Source: Capra hircus
Taxonomy: Eukaryota; Chordata; Mammalia; Artiodactyla; Bovidae
Direction of reading: 5' to 3'
NCBI RefSeq assembly: GCF_001704415.2
Contig: NC_030817.1
Location: 49,957,550-50,021,549 of the forward strand
DNA: 64,000 bases
Shown: positions 48,110 through 60,257 of the stretch, piece by piece
Layout of the letters: each line of letters starts with the position of its first letter
Numbering within the stretch: the stretch's first letter is position 1
Made by a program: the position numbers and the translations under genes
Notes under the pieces: generated by a model
Seen by the model: the letters and a program-made list of their open reading frames with translations, nothing else
What the model was told of the DNA's origin: nothing
Databases searched by the model: none

Positions 48110-48400
48110 ATGACTAATTACATATCAGAGCACATCATCAGCCACATTCATCATAGTAGAATGTAATAATCAATGACATTTCAACAAAGGAAAAAATAAA
48201 TATGCAAATAAGGCCTCATTAACATTTGCATGAGTTGTTTGAATAATCACGTTGCTGACAAGGCTGTAATTAACAGAAATTGATGCTGAGTTCAGTATTT
48301 GATAGTGTGTTTTCTCAGCGTTTTATTGTTGTCACTGCGGGGGCTGAAATGAAGTTCTGCTCTACTTATACCTTGACTGGAGTTTGATGTGCTGGGCTCT
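48110..48400. promoter_or_regulatory. Candidate conserved intronic element with paired octamers
   Basis: A repeat-free stretch with dense developmental-type sites: AACAAAGG (SOX/TCF-like, 48183-48190), octamer ATGCAAAT at 48202-48209, its inverted partner ATTTGCAT at 48224-48231, and several TAATTA/TTAAT-type homeodomain cores. The sequence style resembles deeply conserved intronic enhancers of developmental genes. Conservation cannot be tested here. Confidence 0.35.
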
Positions 48401-51039
48401 GCCAGGTACTAAAGGCTTCTGGGAACCCTTGATTCATCTGTGACCTACACTTAATGCATATAAAGACACTTCATTTAAATTGCCTTATTTTTTAAATGAG
48501 GCACTGTTATATTTTAGCAATTATGAAACAATTGCGAAAAGAAAACAAACATGAAATTTTAACTCATTCATTATTTTGCCAAAGATGCTTTATATGAATC
48601 AAATACTGTAAGACTTTAAGATTTAGGTGTGTTCATACCATGGAAAATTGATGTCATTAAATTTTCTTTTTTCTTAAATATGGCCCAGTGGATCACGGTC
48701 AAGGGGTTGGAGCATACTGTAATTGAAAATCACTTGCTTAGGAAAAAAATCTAATTATAAAATGTACAATTTTTTTTGATAACTCTGCTCTCTCACATTC
48801 CTCCTCCTTTTCCTGTACTGTTTCCTGTTTTTGTCATGGATATTAACTGAAATGCACTAAACACAATAAAGCTGTTTATGTCAGTTTTTTGGATGACTGC
48901 AAGTGCTGATTATAACAAGTTTAAGGAATTTCCTTTGTTGAATGTGTACCCGTGCCATATGGCTCAACATGGAACATTAACTTGACAGGGATAATGGATT
49001 GTGGTATATGGAGACAATTTTGCCTGCAGCTTTACTATAACTCATTCTGGTTGGGGATCACAGGTTTATAGTATGGGATGCAGCAAACATCCAGATGGAT
49101 TTACTTTACATAAAAGAGTTGCATTTCTTTTTATTTCCTCTCTGTAATTGGAAAAAGAACATTTTTTTAAAAGAAGCAAAATATAAAGAAGTAAACAAAG
49201 AAGGAAAGATTGTTCAAAAAAGAAAAATGGATTCTGTGCAGTCTTTTGTATTATGCTATGAAAGAGACTATTTCTGTGTATATATAGCACATTGCTTTAA
49301 AGTTATGGTTTACATTAGCTTGTATTATTTATTCTTTTTAAAGAAATGTCTAAAATGAATTTTCCTTTTATAGGAAATTGTGTGTATCAGCCTTCTTATA
49401 GTCTAGTGTTTCAGGTTTGTAGACCCAAAGGAGCAAGCAGTGTCATTTCTGAAATTTGGTATTGCTTAAACAGCAGCCCACCATGAAATGAATTGAACTT
49501 GTTAGATTTAAGATAGAAAAACTTTTTAAAAATGTATCCAGTCTTATAACTGAAATATCTTATAGATAGTAAAGGATAAATTTTGTGGTTTTTGTTAAAC
49601 AGTAATAAAATACGTAACTGTAGCTCCTTAATTTTGTATAATTTATCTTTGAGAATAGGAGAACTAAAACCACTTTGGCAGAATGATCAGTGTAACCAAA
49701 GGCAAGTTACCTGTAGAATAAAAGTTCAAGTACATTGTTACTAAGAACTGATACGTATTTTAGCTCGGAAGGAAAAAATTTAGAACATTTTTTTCATGAA
49801 GACAGTTTCTTGAGCTAAGAAACTTGCTTATTTTCAGTTTCTTTTTAAATCATTCAGATCTTTTTAAAATTTTTCCCTCTGTTTTTAGGTGAAATGTAGA
49901 ACTGATGTCATCAATTAAATCATGTGGAATCCTACATTTTTCTGCCTAAATAAAACTATTGATCCATGATTTTGAGCTAGAATCTTCTGATATATTAGGT
50001 AATGTGCCCTCCCTGAGCTGAGCACAGGGGGTAAAGAAATGTGATTCCTGCACCCTCTAAACTCTAACTCTCAAACTACTAACATTTTTGAAAATTTATT
50101 TTGAGTATTTGAGACATAAAGAGGAGTCAAAAGCTGAGCTTTTTAATCATCTTTGCTCTCTCAGAAAACACTAGAAGTCTCAAGGAAGATTTGCCATATG
50201 GAATACCATGCTGGGTTTTGTTTTGTTTCCTTTTGTTTTTGCTCTGGGGAAACATCTCTTCTTCATGCGTCTTATGAATTCACACTGGTCTTTTAGAACA
50301 GTGGGCTGAAGATCTAAACATAAAGTAATAATGTCCTCATGCCATAGCTATGTCACATCTTTTTTAACAGACCTGTAGGTAATTCCTATCTCCGTATTCC
50401 AGAGTATGAAAAATGGATTTCAATTTCCAGTGTATTATCTTACATTGGTAAGCTGCATACAGAAAAAAAAAATGTGAATTTTCCCTTTAGAAAATAGTAG
50501 AATTTTGAAGAACATCAAAATCATTTATTTTAAATTTGAGGGCTTCTTAAATTATGTGATACTTAGCATGTGCTTAGAAACAAAACACATGTTTTCTAAT
50601 ATTAAAATGATTTGGTAATTTATAAAGGCTATGTGATATAATAAAACCCTGTTCTTTTTTCTAATTTGGTAAAAGTTTGACACTAATAATATGAAGGGCT
50701 TTTATTGTATTATTTTGAAAAATGGTATACAATATTCAAAGAAAATACTTTTGAAAGTTGCTAGTCTAAATTATGTGTCTAAATATACCATTTTAAAAAA
50801 TATTGATTAATTTAGAACATTGAAAGAAGAATTTTTGCACCATCCATTGATAGTGGTGATGACATTGCTTCTATAATACAGTGGTGCTGTAACTAGATTT
50901 GTTTAAATTATAGAGTATGATAATTTTGTAAAAGTTTTTTAATATGACAGATTACAGTTTGAGGTACTGTGCTTTTTCTTCAGTGACAGTAAAGTGTTCA
51001 TCATAAAGAACATTTGATCTTAAGAATATTGCCATCAGT

Positions 51040-51147
51040 TCACTTCTCTGATAGCTCAGGTGGTAAAGAATCCACCTGCAATGCAGGAGACCCCAATTCA
51101 ATTCCTAGGTCGGAAAGATCCCCTGGAAAAGGGATAGGCTACCCATC
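51040..51147 (+). mobile_element. Bov-tA SINE, 3' truncated
   Basis: The tRNA-like head is present ('atagctcaggtggtaaagaat', damaged B box 'caattcaattcc') and the body is cut after 'ggataggctaccc'. Confidence 0.85.
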
Positions 51148-51652
51148 ATCAATTCTACTTTTTCTTCTCTTTTAGCAGGCTATCCTTAAGCCAGTTCTCT
51201 CTAGAGAAAGGAGAAAGAGTTCCAGTTTCCTTTTTACCTGTTAGCATCAGTGGATGACTAAATATTTCATAAGATTGGACCTTGATGCTCATGTCTAAAT
51301 AGTTCAGCACTTTCTGAGGATTTCTGGGTTTTGGGGGTTTTTTTCCTCTAACACAGGGTCTCTGCAGTGGGAACTGACTTTCATTGCTTAAATCAGATTC
51401 TGGAGAGTTTTCCCCTAAGCTTGGAATTGGCCTTAGCTTAAACCCTTTGTTTTATTCTGTGCTATTAAACCATTCCTGGCTTATAAAAATCTTTGGAAAG
51501 TCAGTGTACTTGGGATAGCTTGGAGACTTTGCTGCCTCCAGTGGAGGTTCCGGTAACTCTACAATACAAATAACCAAATCTATTTTGTATCTAAAACGTC
51601 CCCAAATGATACAGCTTTTATGGGTGTTACTCTTGTGCATTACCTTTTAAGC

Positions 51653-51936
51653 CATGGAGAAGGCAATGGCACCCCACTCCAGTACTCTTGCCTGGAAAAT
51701 CTCATGGACAGAGGAGCCTGGTGCACTGCAGTCCATGGGGTTGCTAACAGTTGGACACAACTGAGCGACTTCACTTTCACTTGTCACTTTCATGCATTGG
51801 ACAAGGAAGTGGCAACCCACTCGAGTGTTCTTGCCTGGAGAATCCCAGGGACGGCGGAGCCTGGTGGGCTGCATAGTCCAGTCTATGGGGTCTCATAGAG
51901 TCAGACACGACTGAAGCGACTTAGCAGCAGCAGCAG
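51653..51936 (+). mobile_element. BOV-A2 dimeric SINE with AGC tail
   Basis: Two Bov-A monomers ('aggcaatggcaccccactcc' and 'aggaagtggcaacccactcg') joined by 'ttcactttcacttgtcac', ending in a short (AGC)n tail. Confidence 0.94.
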
Positions 51937-52036
51937 TTAGTTCTAAGAGAAAAGAAAAAGGTTTATTTCAGAAATGACATCATCAAAGGAATTCATTAGG
52001 ATTGGAACATGGATATAGGCAAAAAGAGTTGGGATT

Positions 52037-54126
52037 CGTTCAGTTAAGTTGAGTCGCTCAGTCATGTCCGACTCTTTGCATCCCCATGAATCGCAGCATG
52101 TCAGGCCTCCCTGTCCATCACCAACTCCTGGAGTCTGCTCAAACTTGTGTCCATTGAGTCGGTGATGCCATCCAGCCATCTCATCCTCTGTGGTCCCCTT
52201 CTCCTCCTGCCCTCAGTCCCTACCAGCATCAGGGTCTTTTTCAATGAGTCAGCTCTTTGCATGAGGTGGCCAAAGTATTGGAGTTTCCGCTTCAGTATGG
52301 ATCCTTCCAAAGAACACCCAGGACTGATCTCCTTCAGAATGGGCTGGTTGGATCCCCTTGCAGTCCAAGGGACTCTCAAGAGTCCTCTCCAACTCCACAG
52401 TTCAAAAGCATCAATTCTTCAGCACTCAGCTTTCTTCACAGACCAAATCTCACGTCCGTACATGACCACTGGAGAAACCATAGCCTTGACTAGACGGACC
52501 TTTGTTGACAAAGTAATGTCTCTGCTTTTGAATATGCTATCTAGGTTGGTCATAACTTTCCTTCCAAGGAGTAAGCGTCTTTTAATTTCATGGCTGCAGT
52601 CACCATCTGCAGTGGTTTTGGAGCCCCCCAAAATAAAGTGTGCCACTGTTTCCATGGTTTCCCCATCTATTTGCCATGAAGTGATGGGACCAGATGCCAT
52701 GATCTTAGTTTTCTGAATGTTGAGCTTTAAGCCAACTTTTTCATTCTCCTTTCACTTTCATCAAGAGACTTTTGAATTCCTCTTCACTTTCTACCATAAG
52801 GGTGGTGTCATCTGCATATCTGAGGATATTGATATTTATCCCGGCAATGTACTCCGCATATAAGTTAAATAAGCAGGCTGACGATATACAGCCTTGACAT
52901 ACTCCTTTTCCTATTTGGAACCAGTCTGTTGTTCCATGTCCAGTTCTAACTGTTGCTTCCTGACCTGCATATAGGTTTCTCAAGAGGCAGGTCAGGTGGT
53001 CTAGTATTCCCATCTCTTTCAGAATTTTCCACAGTTTGTTGTGATCCACACGGTCAAAGGCTTTGGTATAGTCAATAAAGCAGAAATTGATGTTTTTCTG
53101 GAACTCTCTTGCTTTTTTGATGATCCAGCGGATGTTGGCAGTTTGATCTCTGGTTCCTCTGTTTTTTCTAAAACCAGCTTGAACATCAGGAAGTTCACGG
53201 TTCACATATTGCTGAGGCCTGGCTTGGAGAATCTTGAGCATCACTTTACTAGTGTGTGAGATGAGTGCAATTATGTGGTAGTTTGAGCATTCTTTGGCAT
53301 TGCCTTTCTTTGGGATTGGAATGAAAACTGACCTTTTCCAGTCCTGTGGCCACTGCTGAGTTTTCCAAGTTTGCTGGCATATTGAGTGCAGCACTTTCAC
53401 AGCATCATCTTTCAGGGTTTGAAATAGCTCAACTGGAATTCCATCACCTCCACTAGTTTTGTTTGTAGTGATGCTTCCTAAGGCCCACTTGACATCACAT
53501 TCCAGGATGTCTAGCTCTAGGTGAGTGATCACAGCATCGTGATTATCTGGGTCGTGAAGCTCTGTTTTGTACAGTTCTTCTGTGTATTCTTGCCACCTCT
53601 TCTTAATATCTTCTGCTTCTGTTAGGTCCAGACCATTTCTGTCCTTGATCAAGCCTATCTTTGCAGGAAATGTTCCCTTGTTATCTCTAATTTTCTTGAA
53701 GAGATCTGTAGTCTTTTCCATTCTATTGTTTTCCTCTATTTCTTTGCATTGATCTCTGAGGAATGCTTTCTTATCTCTCCTTCCTATTCTTTGGAACTTT
53801 GCATTCCGATGGGTATATCTTTCCTTTTCTCCTTTGCTTTTCACTTCTCTTCTTTTCACAGCTATTTGTAAGGCCTCCTCAGACAGCCATTTTGCTTTTT
53901 TGCATGTCTTTTTCTTGGGGGTGGTCTTGATCCCTGTCTCCTGTACAATGTCACGAACTTCTGTCCATAGATCATCAGGCACTCTGTCTATCAGATCTAG
54001 TCCCTTAATACTATTTCTCACTTCCACTGTATAATCATAAGGGATTTGATTTAGGTCATACCTGAATGGTCTAGTGGTTTTCCTTTCTTCAGTTTAAGTC
54101 TGAATTTGGCAATAAGGATTGCCAAA
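52037..54126 (-). mobile_element. BovB 5'-truncated 2.1-kb copy with TSD
   Basis: From the 3' tail complement at 52037 to a 5' truncation in the endonuclease-RT linker near 54118. TTGGGATT flanks it at 52029-52036 and 54134-54141. The 5' end finishes in a hairpin: TTTGGCAA (54105-54112), six-base loop, TTGCCAAA (54119-54126). This is the longest continuous RT-coding copy in the window. Confidence 0.93.
52419..54027 (-). pseudogene. BovB reverse transcriptase remnant
   Basis: A 428-codon frame (54027-52741) carries the linker, the RT fingers (NKTSGGDGIPVELF, WPQDWKRSVFIPIPKKG), GFRKNRGTRDQ, motif A FCFIDYTKAFDRVDHNKLW, a changed motif B (GVCQGCISSACLF) and motif C RYADDTTLM. Compared with sister copies, 45 bp (15 codons) are missing just before motif C, at about 52848, leaving LYAEYIAGININILRYADD. 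A frameshift near 52741 separates a second frame (52700-52419) with the post-YADD region. The RT is non-functional because it lacks the endonuclease, carries the deletion in the palm and is frameshifted. Confidence 0.92.
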
Positions 54127-54448
54127 TCCTTACTTGGGATTAGAAGAGGCCTAATCACGTTTAATGGGATTAAAAGATAAAAGCAGGTGACAAAGTATTG
54201 CTGCTATAGGCACACCTTGGAGATACTGTGGTTTTGGTTCCAGACCACTACAGCAAAACAGGTGACATGAATTTTTCAGTTTCCTTGTACATGTAAAAGT
54301 TACCTTTTCACTGTCCATTAGGTATGCAATAGCACTGTGTCTGTTCTTAAAGATGTACATACCCTAATTAGAAATACTATACATCTTTAAAATGCTGATT
54401 ATTATATGACCTTTCAGCAAGTTATAATCCTTTTGCTGGTAGAAAGCC

Positions 54449-56120
54449 TTACCTCAGTCTTGATGGCGGCTTACTGATCCAGGGTGGTAGTTGCTGAGGG
54501 TTGGGTGGCTGTGGCAGATTGTTAAAATAGCAGTGAAGTTTGTTGCTTTGATTGACTCTTCCTCTCATGAACAATCTCTCTGTCACATCCAGTGCTGTTT
54601 GATAGTGTTCTACCCGGAGTAGAACTTCTTTTAACATTGGAGTCAGTCCTCTAAAATCCTGCTGCTGCTTTTTCAGTGAAGATTATTCTAAATCTCCTTG
54701 TTGTCATTTCAACACTGTTTACAACATCTTTACCAGGAATAGGTTCCATTTCAATAAACCGCTTTTTTGGTCATCCATTCAAGTTTTTTTTTTTTCCTCC
54801 ATGAAATTGTGGCAATTCAGATACAGCTTCAGGGTCCACTTCTAATTCTCTTGCTTCTTCTGCCATCTCTGCAGTTACTTCATCCACTGAAGTAACTCCA
54901 AGTCATCCATGAGTGTTGGAAACAGCTACTTCCAAACTCTTGTATTGTTCATATTTTGACCTCCTCCAATGAATCACAATTGTTTTTAATCCTTTCCAAA
55001 GGTTTTCAGTTTATTTTGTGTAGATCCAGCAGCTAAATCACTATATATGGCAACTGTAATCTTATAAAAATGTATTTCTTAAAGAAGAAGACTCAAAAGT
55101 ACAATTTTCTCCTTGATCCATGAACTGCAGAATGGATTTTGTGTTACTAGCAGGCATGTATATCTCCATTAAACTTGTATATGATATGAATCTTGTATAT
55201 CTCCATTAAAACTCTTGGATGACCATGGGTACATTGTCAGTGAGCAGTAATACTTTGAAAGGAATTATTTTCTGAGCAGCAGGTCTCAGCGGTGGGCTTA
55301 TCCAGGCCTGGTTGTTTCATTTATAGAGTACCAAGGGAGCACTCGGGCTTCCCTGGTGGCTCAGAGGTTAAAGCATCTGCAGTCCACGGGGTCGCAAGGA
55401 GTCAGACACGACTGAGCGACTTCACTTTCACTTTCAAGGGAGCACAGAGTACGGGCAGTCTGAATTCTTAAGTGTCCTAGGATTGGGCGACTGCGCAGTG
55501 ACCACTGACTTCAACTTCAAATTTCCAACTATGTTAACCCCTAATAAGAGAGCCAGGCTGTCCTTCAAAGCTTTGAAACTAGCCATTGACTTCTCTCTAG
55601 CCGTGAAAGTGCTAGAGGTCATCTTCTTCTGTGGTAAGGCTGTTTAATCTACATTGAAAATCCATTTAGTGTAGTTTATGTTTATTAATGATCTTCTGGA
55701 TAACTTGCTACAGCTTTTACATCCACACTTCCTAAATCCTCATGAACCACCTGTGCTAGTAACTTCAGACTTTTCTTCTAGAGCTTCTTTACCTCTCTCT
55801 CTCAACTGTCATACAGATGAAGATAGTTAGAGCCTTCCTCTGGATTTGGCTTTGGCTGGTTTGATCTTCTCCCCAGACCATTAAAACTTTCTCCATATTA
55901 GCAGTAAGGCTATTTAGCGTATCATTTGTGTGTTCACTGGAGTAGCCCTTTTAATTTTCTTCAAGAACTTTTCTTTTGCTTTCACAGCTTGGCTAACTGT
56001 TCGGCACAAGAGGCCTACCTTTCAGCCTATCTCAGCTTTTAGCATACCTTCATCACAGCTTAAATCATTTCTAGCTTTTGATTTGAAGTGAGAGACTTGA
56101 AACTCTTTCATTCACTCAAA
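54449..56120 (-). pseudogene. Tigger1 transposase remnant
   Basis: Degraded pogo-type transposase on the - strand. The preserved piece near 55622-55434 reads TARExSMASFKALKDSLALLLG, part of the catalytic region, and 54637-54449 reads a C-terminal stretch (NNLPQPPNPQQLPPW). Stops and frameshifts occur throughout, and the SINE inserts into it. There is no sign of domestication. Confidence 0.85.
55343..55435 (+). mobile_element. Internally deleted mini Bov-tA SINE
   Basis: Only 93 bp: the Bov-tA head start ('gggcttccctggtggctcag') is joined at 'catctgc/agtccac' to the 3' end ('ggggtcgcaaggagtcag...'). Perfect 10-bp duplicates AAGGGAGCAC at 55333-55342 and 55436-55445 flank it. Confidence 0.95.
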
Positions 56121-57191
56121 CACTAGAAGCCTTTGTAGACTAATCAGTTGGCCTAATTTCAGTATTATTGTGTCTCAGGGAATAGGGAGCAGGGAGGCCC
56201 GAGGAGGAGAGAGATGGAGAATGGCAGGGCAGTGAAACAGAATGCATAATGTTTACTGATTGCTGTCTTACATGGGCACAGTTCATGGTGCCCTGTAACA
56301 ATCACAGTGAGTAGCATCAAAGGCCACAGATCACCATAACAAACAGAATAATAATTTAAAAGTTTGAAATACTGCAAGAATTACCAAAAGGCAGCATGGA
56401 GACATGAAGTGAGAAAATGGTGTTGGGAAAATGGTGCCCTTAGACTTGCTCAACACAGGGTCCTAAGAAACCTTCAATTTGTAAAAAAAGTGCAATGTCT
56501 ACAAAGTTCAGTAAAATGAAGCACAGTAAAACGAAATGCACGTCTATATGTAAACAAATTATATAGTTTCTTTTTCAGGTGCACATTACCAGTTGATATG
56601 TTACATTACTAAGAATTCTTCCGTTATTAAATGATCAAAGCTTCTATTTAGAGTATTCTAACTAATATTTCTGAAATTCTGAAGTTTTGAGTAAGTGAAT
56701 TTATGATTGTATTAATTCATAGCTGAGGTCATTTAACTCATTTTAATTGAAAGCCTGAGTTCAAATTTAAGTTATAATTTTTGAAAAGACCTTGAGAGGT
56801 CCTTTAGCTTAGATTGTGTTTTGATCACCCAAACTCAAATTAGATTCTTTCTCCACATTTTAATATTTCTATTTCTCTTCTTCTCTCCCCATTGCTCTCT
56901 AGCTATCCCTCTCTCCCAGTAGTTTTTCCCCTTGTTTTGGTATTCTCTTTTCTTTGGTATTTACTTCCCTCTGCTCTCAGGTTTCTTATTCTTATGTACC
57001 ACATGAATGATGATCTTTAATAAGCCATTTATGGCTTTTAGTTAATTACATACACTAAATTTCAAAAGTAAAGGCCTCATGTCCTATCATATGGATATTT
57101 TTGGAAATCTTAATAATAAGTTTAACCTGATTTCAACTGCCTGTCTTTAATATGCCCCCACATAGTTTTAGGGTGTTAGTAGTGACTAAAA

Positions 57192-57469
57192 CGGAGAAGG
57201 CAATGGCAACCCACTCCAGTACTCTTGCCTGGAAAGTCCCATGGACGGAGGAGCCTGGTAAGCTACAGTCCCTGAGGTCTCTGGGAGTTGGACACGACTG
57301 AACGACTTCACCTCACTTTTCACTTTCGTGCATTGGAGAAGGAAATGGCAACCCACTCCAGTGTTCTTGTCTGGAGAATCCCAGGGACGAGGGAGCCTGA
57401 TAGGCTGCCGTCTCTGGGGTCGCACAGAGTCGGACACGACTGAAGTGACTTAGCAGCAGCAGCAGCAGC
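57192..57469 (+). mobile_element. BOV-A2 dimeric SINE with perfect TSD
   Basis: Two Bov-A monomers with (CAG)n tail. AGTGACTAAAA is found at 57181-57191 and 57470-57480. Confidence 0.96.
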
Positions 57470-57538
57470 AGTGACTAAAAGTAGATTCTAAAGAAGTGAG
57501 TTACAGCTTTGACCATGCTCATAGAGAAGGATACTCTT

Positions 57539-57812
57539 GCTGTCTTAGTCCACTTGAGCCGCTATAGCAAATTAGCACAGAGTAGGTGCCTTGTGAATAA
57601 CAAACATTTGTTTCTCCCAGCTGCAGAGGCTGGGACATGAAAGTCCCAGTTTGGTCTATGAGGGCCTGCTTCTGGGTTACAGACTTCTCATTGTAGCCTC
57701 ACATGTCAAGCCTCTTTATAAGGGCACTAATCTCATTTATGAGAACTCTGCTCTCATGACCTAATCACCTCCTAAAGGCCCCCCTCCTTATACCATCACC
57801 TTGAGAGTTCGA
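57539..57812 (-). mobile_element. MLT1 (ERVL-MaLR) solo LTR remnant
   Basis: Antisense MLT1 pattern: 'ctgtcttagtccacttgag', 'ataagggcactaatctcat', 'catgacctaatcacctcc', 'taccatcaccttga'. A non-coding old LTR; no internal genes are present. Confidence 0.85.
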
Positions 57813-58014
57813 TGAGTACCATAACAATGCTCACTTTAGAAAATTTGGCAATTATAATAAGCTAAAAGGAAGACAATAAACTTCATTCACTCATAATCCC
57901 ATCATTCATTCAGTGTTAACATTTGGAATATAGTAGAAATTCTTTTTCCCATAGGAATGTGAAAGTTAGTCTTTTTAACTAAAAATTTATTTCTCAAAAA
58001 TTTAAAAACAAGCC

Positions 58015-58520
58015 AGTAGCCCACTTCTTGATATACACCCAAATTAAAAGAATCTCAGATATTTGTACACCCATATTCATAGACGTATTAGTCAAAATCG
58101 TCACAAGGTGGAAGCAATTCATGTGCCTGTCAGGAGGTTATGAAATATGATATAAACATATAATAATACATTATCCAGCCTCAGAAAGAAAAGAAATTCT
58201 GACACATGCCCATCGATGAACTTTAAGGACATTATGCTAAGTGAAGTTAAATAGCCTCAAATACTGTGTAATTCCACTTATATGATATATCTTGAGTAGT
58301 GAAATTCATAGAGATAGAAAATAAAATGATTGTTACTGGGGCTGAGAGAAGGAAAGAATGGAGAAATACTTAATGGTTATGGAATTTTAGTTTTATAAAA
58401 TGAAAAGAATATTGGATAATGGTTGTAGAGTGTAAATATACTTAACACTGCTGAACTGTACACTTAAAATGGTTAAGCTGATAAATATTATGTTGTATAT
58501 ATTTTACCACAAGTGAAAAC
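58015..58520 (+). mobile_element. Old L1 3' end
   Basis: 'cttgatatacacccaaatta', 'aggtggaagcaattcatgtg', 'aaggacattatgctaagtga' and 'ctgaactgtacacttaaaat' are the 3' end of an L1M-type element. Confidence 0.88.
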
Positions 58521-59013
58521 AAGCAAGCATTTTAATGAAACAGGGATAAACTATATCAATGTATATTCAGTCACCAGTTTTCTGAAGTAAGAACAAGGTC
58601 TGTCTTTAGTGGGTGGGACAATTTGATTGGGTTTTAGATAACTTTTCTTGCTTAAAACCTTCCTGTAGTTCACCAAATGAAAATCACAGGTGGTGAATTG
58701 CGAGTATAGTTTTATCAGGAAAAATAAAGTACAAAGTTATGGTAAACTCCAATGTTTTTGGAACAGTTGTGTGTATTCCTTTAGATTTTTATGAATTTGA
58801 CCCACCACTCCCATCTTCTGCAGTTGTCTAGCTACTGCAAATCATTGGATGATAATTTAGGGGCAGCTTCCTCACACATTCAACCTCCTCACACATTGAA
58901 CACAATTTCATATAAATAACTACCTTTCTTTTTGCATTTTCATTTTGTCAGTTTATAGATTTCATTTAGTTATGTAATTACAGCAAAAAGTACGATTGTA
59001 ATAATAAAAAATT

Positions 59014-60257
59014 TCAGTTCAGTTCAGTCGCTCAGTTGTGTCTGACTCTTTGCAACCCCATGAACCTCAACACGCCAGGCCTCCCTGTCCATCACCAACT
59101 CCCAGAGTCAACCCAAACCCATATCCATTGAGTTGGTGATGCCATCCAATCATTTCATCTTCTGTCATCCCCTTCTCCTCCTGCCCACAATCCTTCCCAG
59201 CATCAGGGTCTTTTCAAATGAGTCAGTTCTTCGAATGAGGTGGCCATGGTACTGGAGTTTCAGCTTTAGCATCAGTCCTTCCAATGAACACCCAGGACTG
59301 ATCTCCTTTAGGATGGACTGGTTGGATCTCCTTGCAGTCCAAGGGACTCTCAAGAGTCTTCTCCAACACCACAGTTCAAAAGCATCAATTCTTCAGCACT
59401 CAGTTTTCTTCATAGTCCAACTCTCACATCCTTATATGACCATTGGAAAAACCATAGCCTTGACTATACAGACCTTTGCTAACAAAGCAATGTCTCTGCT
59501 TTTTAATATGTTGTCTAGGTTGGTCATAACTTTTCTTCCAAGGAATACACGTCTTTTAATTTCATGGCTGCAATCACCATCATAATCTGCAGTGATTATG
59601 GAGCCCCCAAAAATAAAGTCAGCCACTGTTTCCACTGTTTCCCCATCTATTTGCCATGAAGTGATGGGACCAGATGCCATGATCTTAGTTTTCTGAATGT
59701 TGAGCTTTAAGCCAACTTTTTCACTCTCCTCTCTCACTTTCATCAAGAGACTCTTTAGTTCTTCTTCACTTTCTGCCAAAAGGGTGGTGTCATCTGCATA
59801 TCTGAGGTTATTGATATTTCTCCCAGCAATCTTAATTCCAGCTTGTGCTTCCTCCAGCCCAGTGTTTCTCATGATGTACTCTGCATATAAGTTAAATAAG
59901 CAGGGTGACAGTGTACAGCGTTGACGTACTCCTTTTCCTATTTGGAACCAGTCTGTTGTTCCATGTCCAGTTCTAACTGTTGCTTCCTGACCTGCGTATA
60001 GGTTTCTCAGGAGGCAGGTCAGGTGGTCTGGTATTCCCATCTCTTTCAGAATTTTCCACAGTTGATTGTGATCCACACAGTCAAAGGCTTTGACATAGTC
60101 AATAAAGCAGAAATAGATGTTTTTCTGGAACTCTTAGTTTTTCGATGATCCAGCGGATGTTGGCAATTTGATCTCTGGTTCCTCTGCCTTTTCTAAAACC
60201 AGCTTGAACATCTGGAAGTTCATGTATTGCTGAAGCCTGGCTTGGAGAATTTTGGAG
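59014..60257 (-). mobile_element. BovB 5'-truncated copy, - strand
   Basis: From 'cagttcagttcagtcgctc' at 59014 to 'gcctggcttggagaatttt' near 60257. It includes the 3' half of RT. No convincing target-site duplication was seen. Confidence 0.93.
59432..60076 (-). pseudogene. BovB RT remnant (palm and thumb)
   Basis: A 214-codon frame starts at MDHNQLWKILKEMGIPDHL. It carries GKGVRQRCTLSPCLF (motif B with Gly-to-Arg change), an intact RYADDTTLL motif C and the post-YADD region to IVKAMVFPMVI. The upstream motif A segment (FCFIDYVKAFDC-like) is in sequence but out of this frame. It is non-functional. Confidence 0.88.

Larger units (their letters stand above)
54206..56547 (-). mobile_element. 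Tigger1 DNA transposon, nearly full length
   Basis: It begins 'taggcacaccttggagatac' and ends in the complementary terminus 'agtaaaacgaaatgcacg'. Both match the Tigger1 terminal pattern in antisense, and total length (about 2.3 kb) is close to the remembered 2.4 kb. It is interrupted at 55333-55445 by a mini Bov-tA. It is old and inactive. Confidence 0.9.

Noticed and set aside
52741..54027. 428-codon open frame as an active reverse transcriptase
   Set aside because: It lacks the endonuclease, has an internal deletion before YADD and is frameshifted from its C-terminal part.
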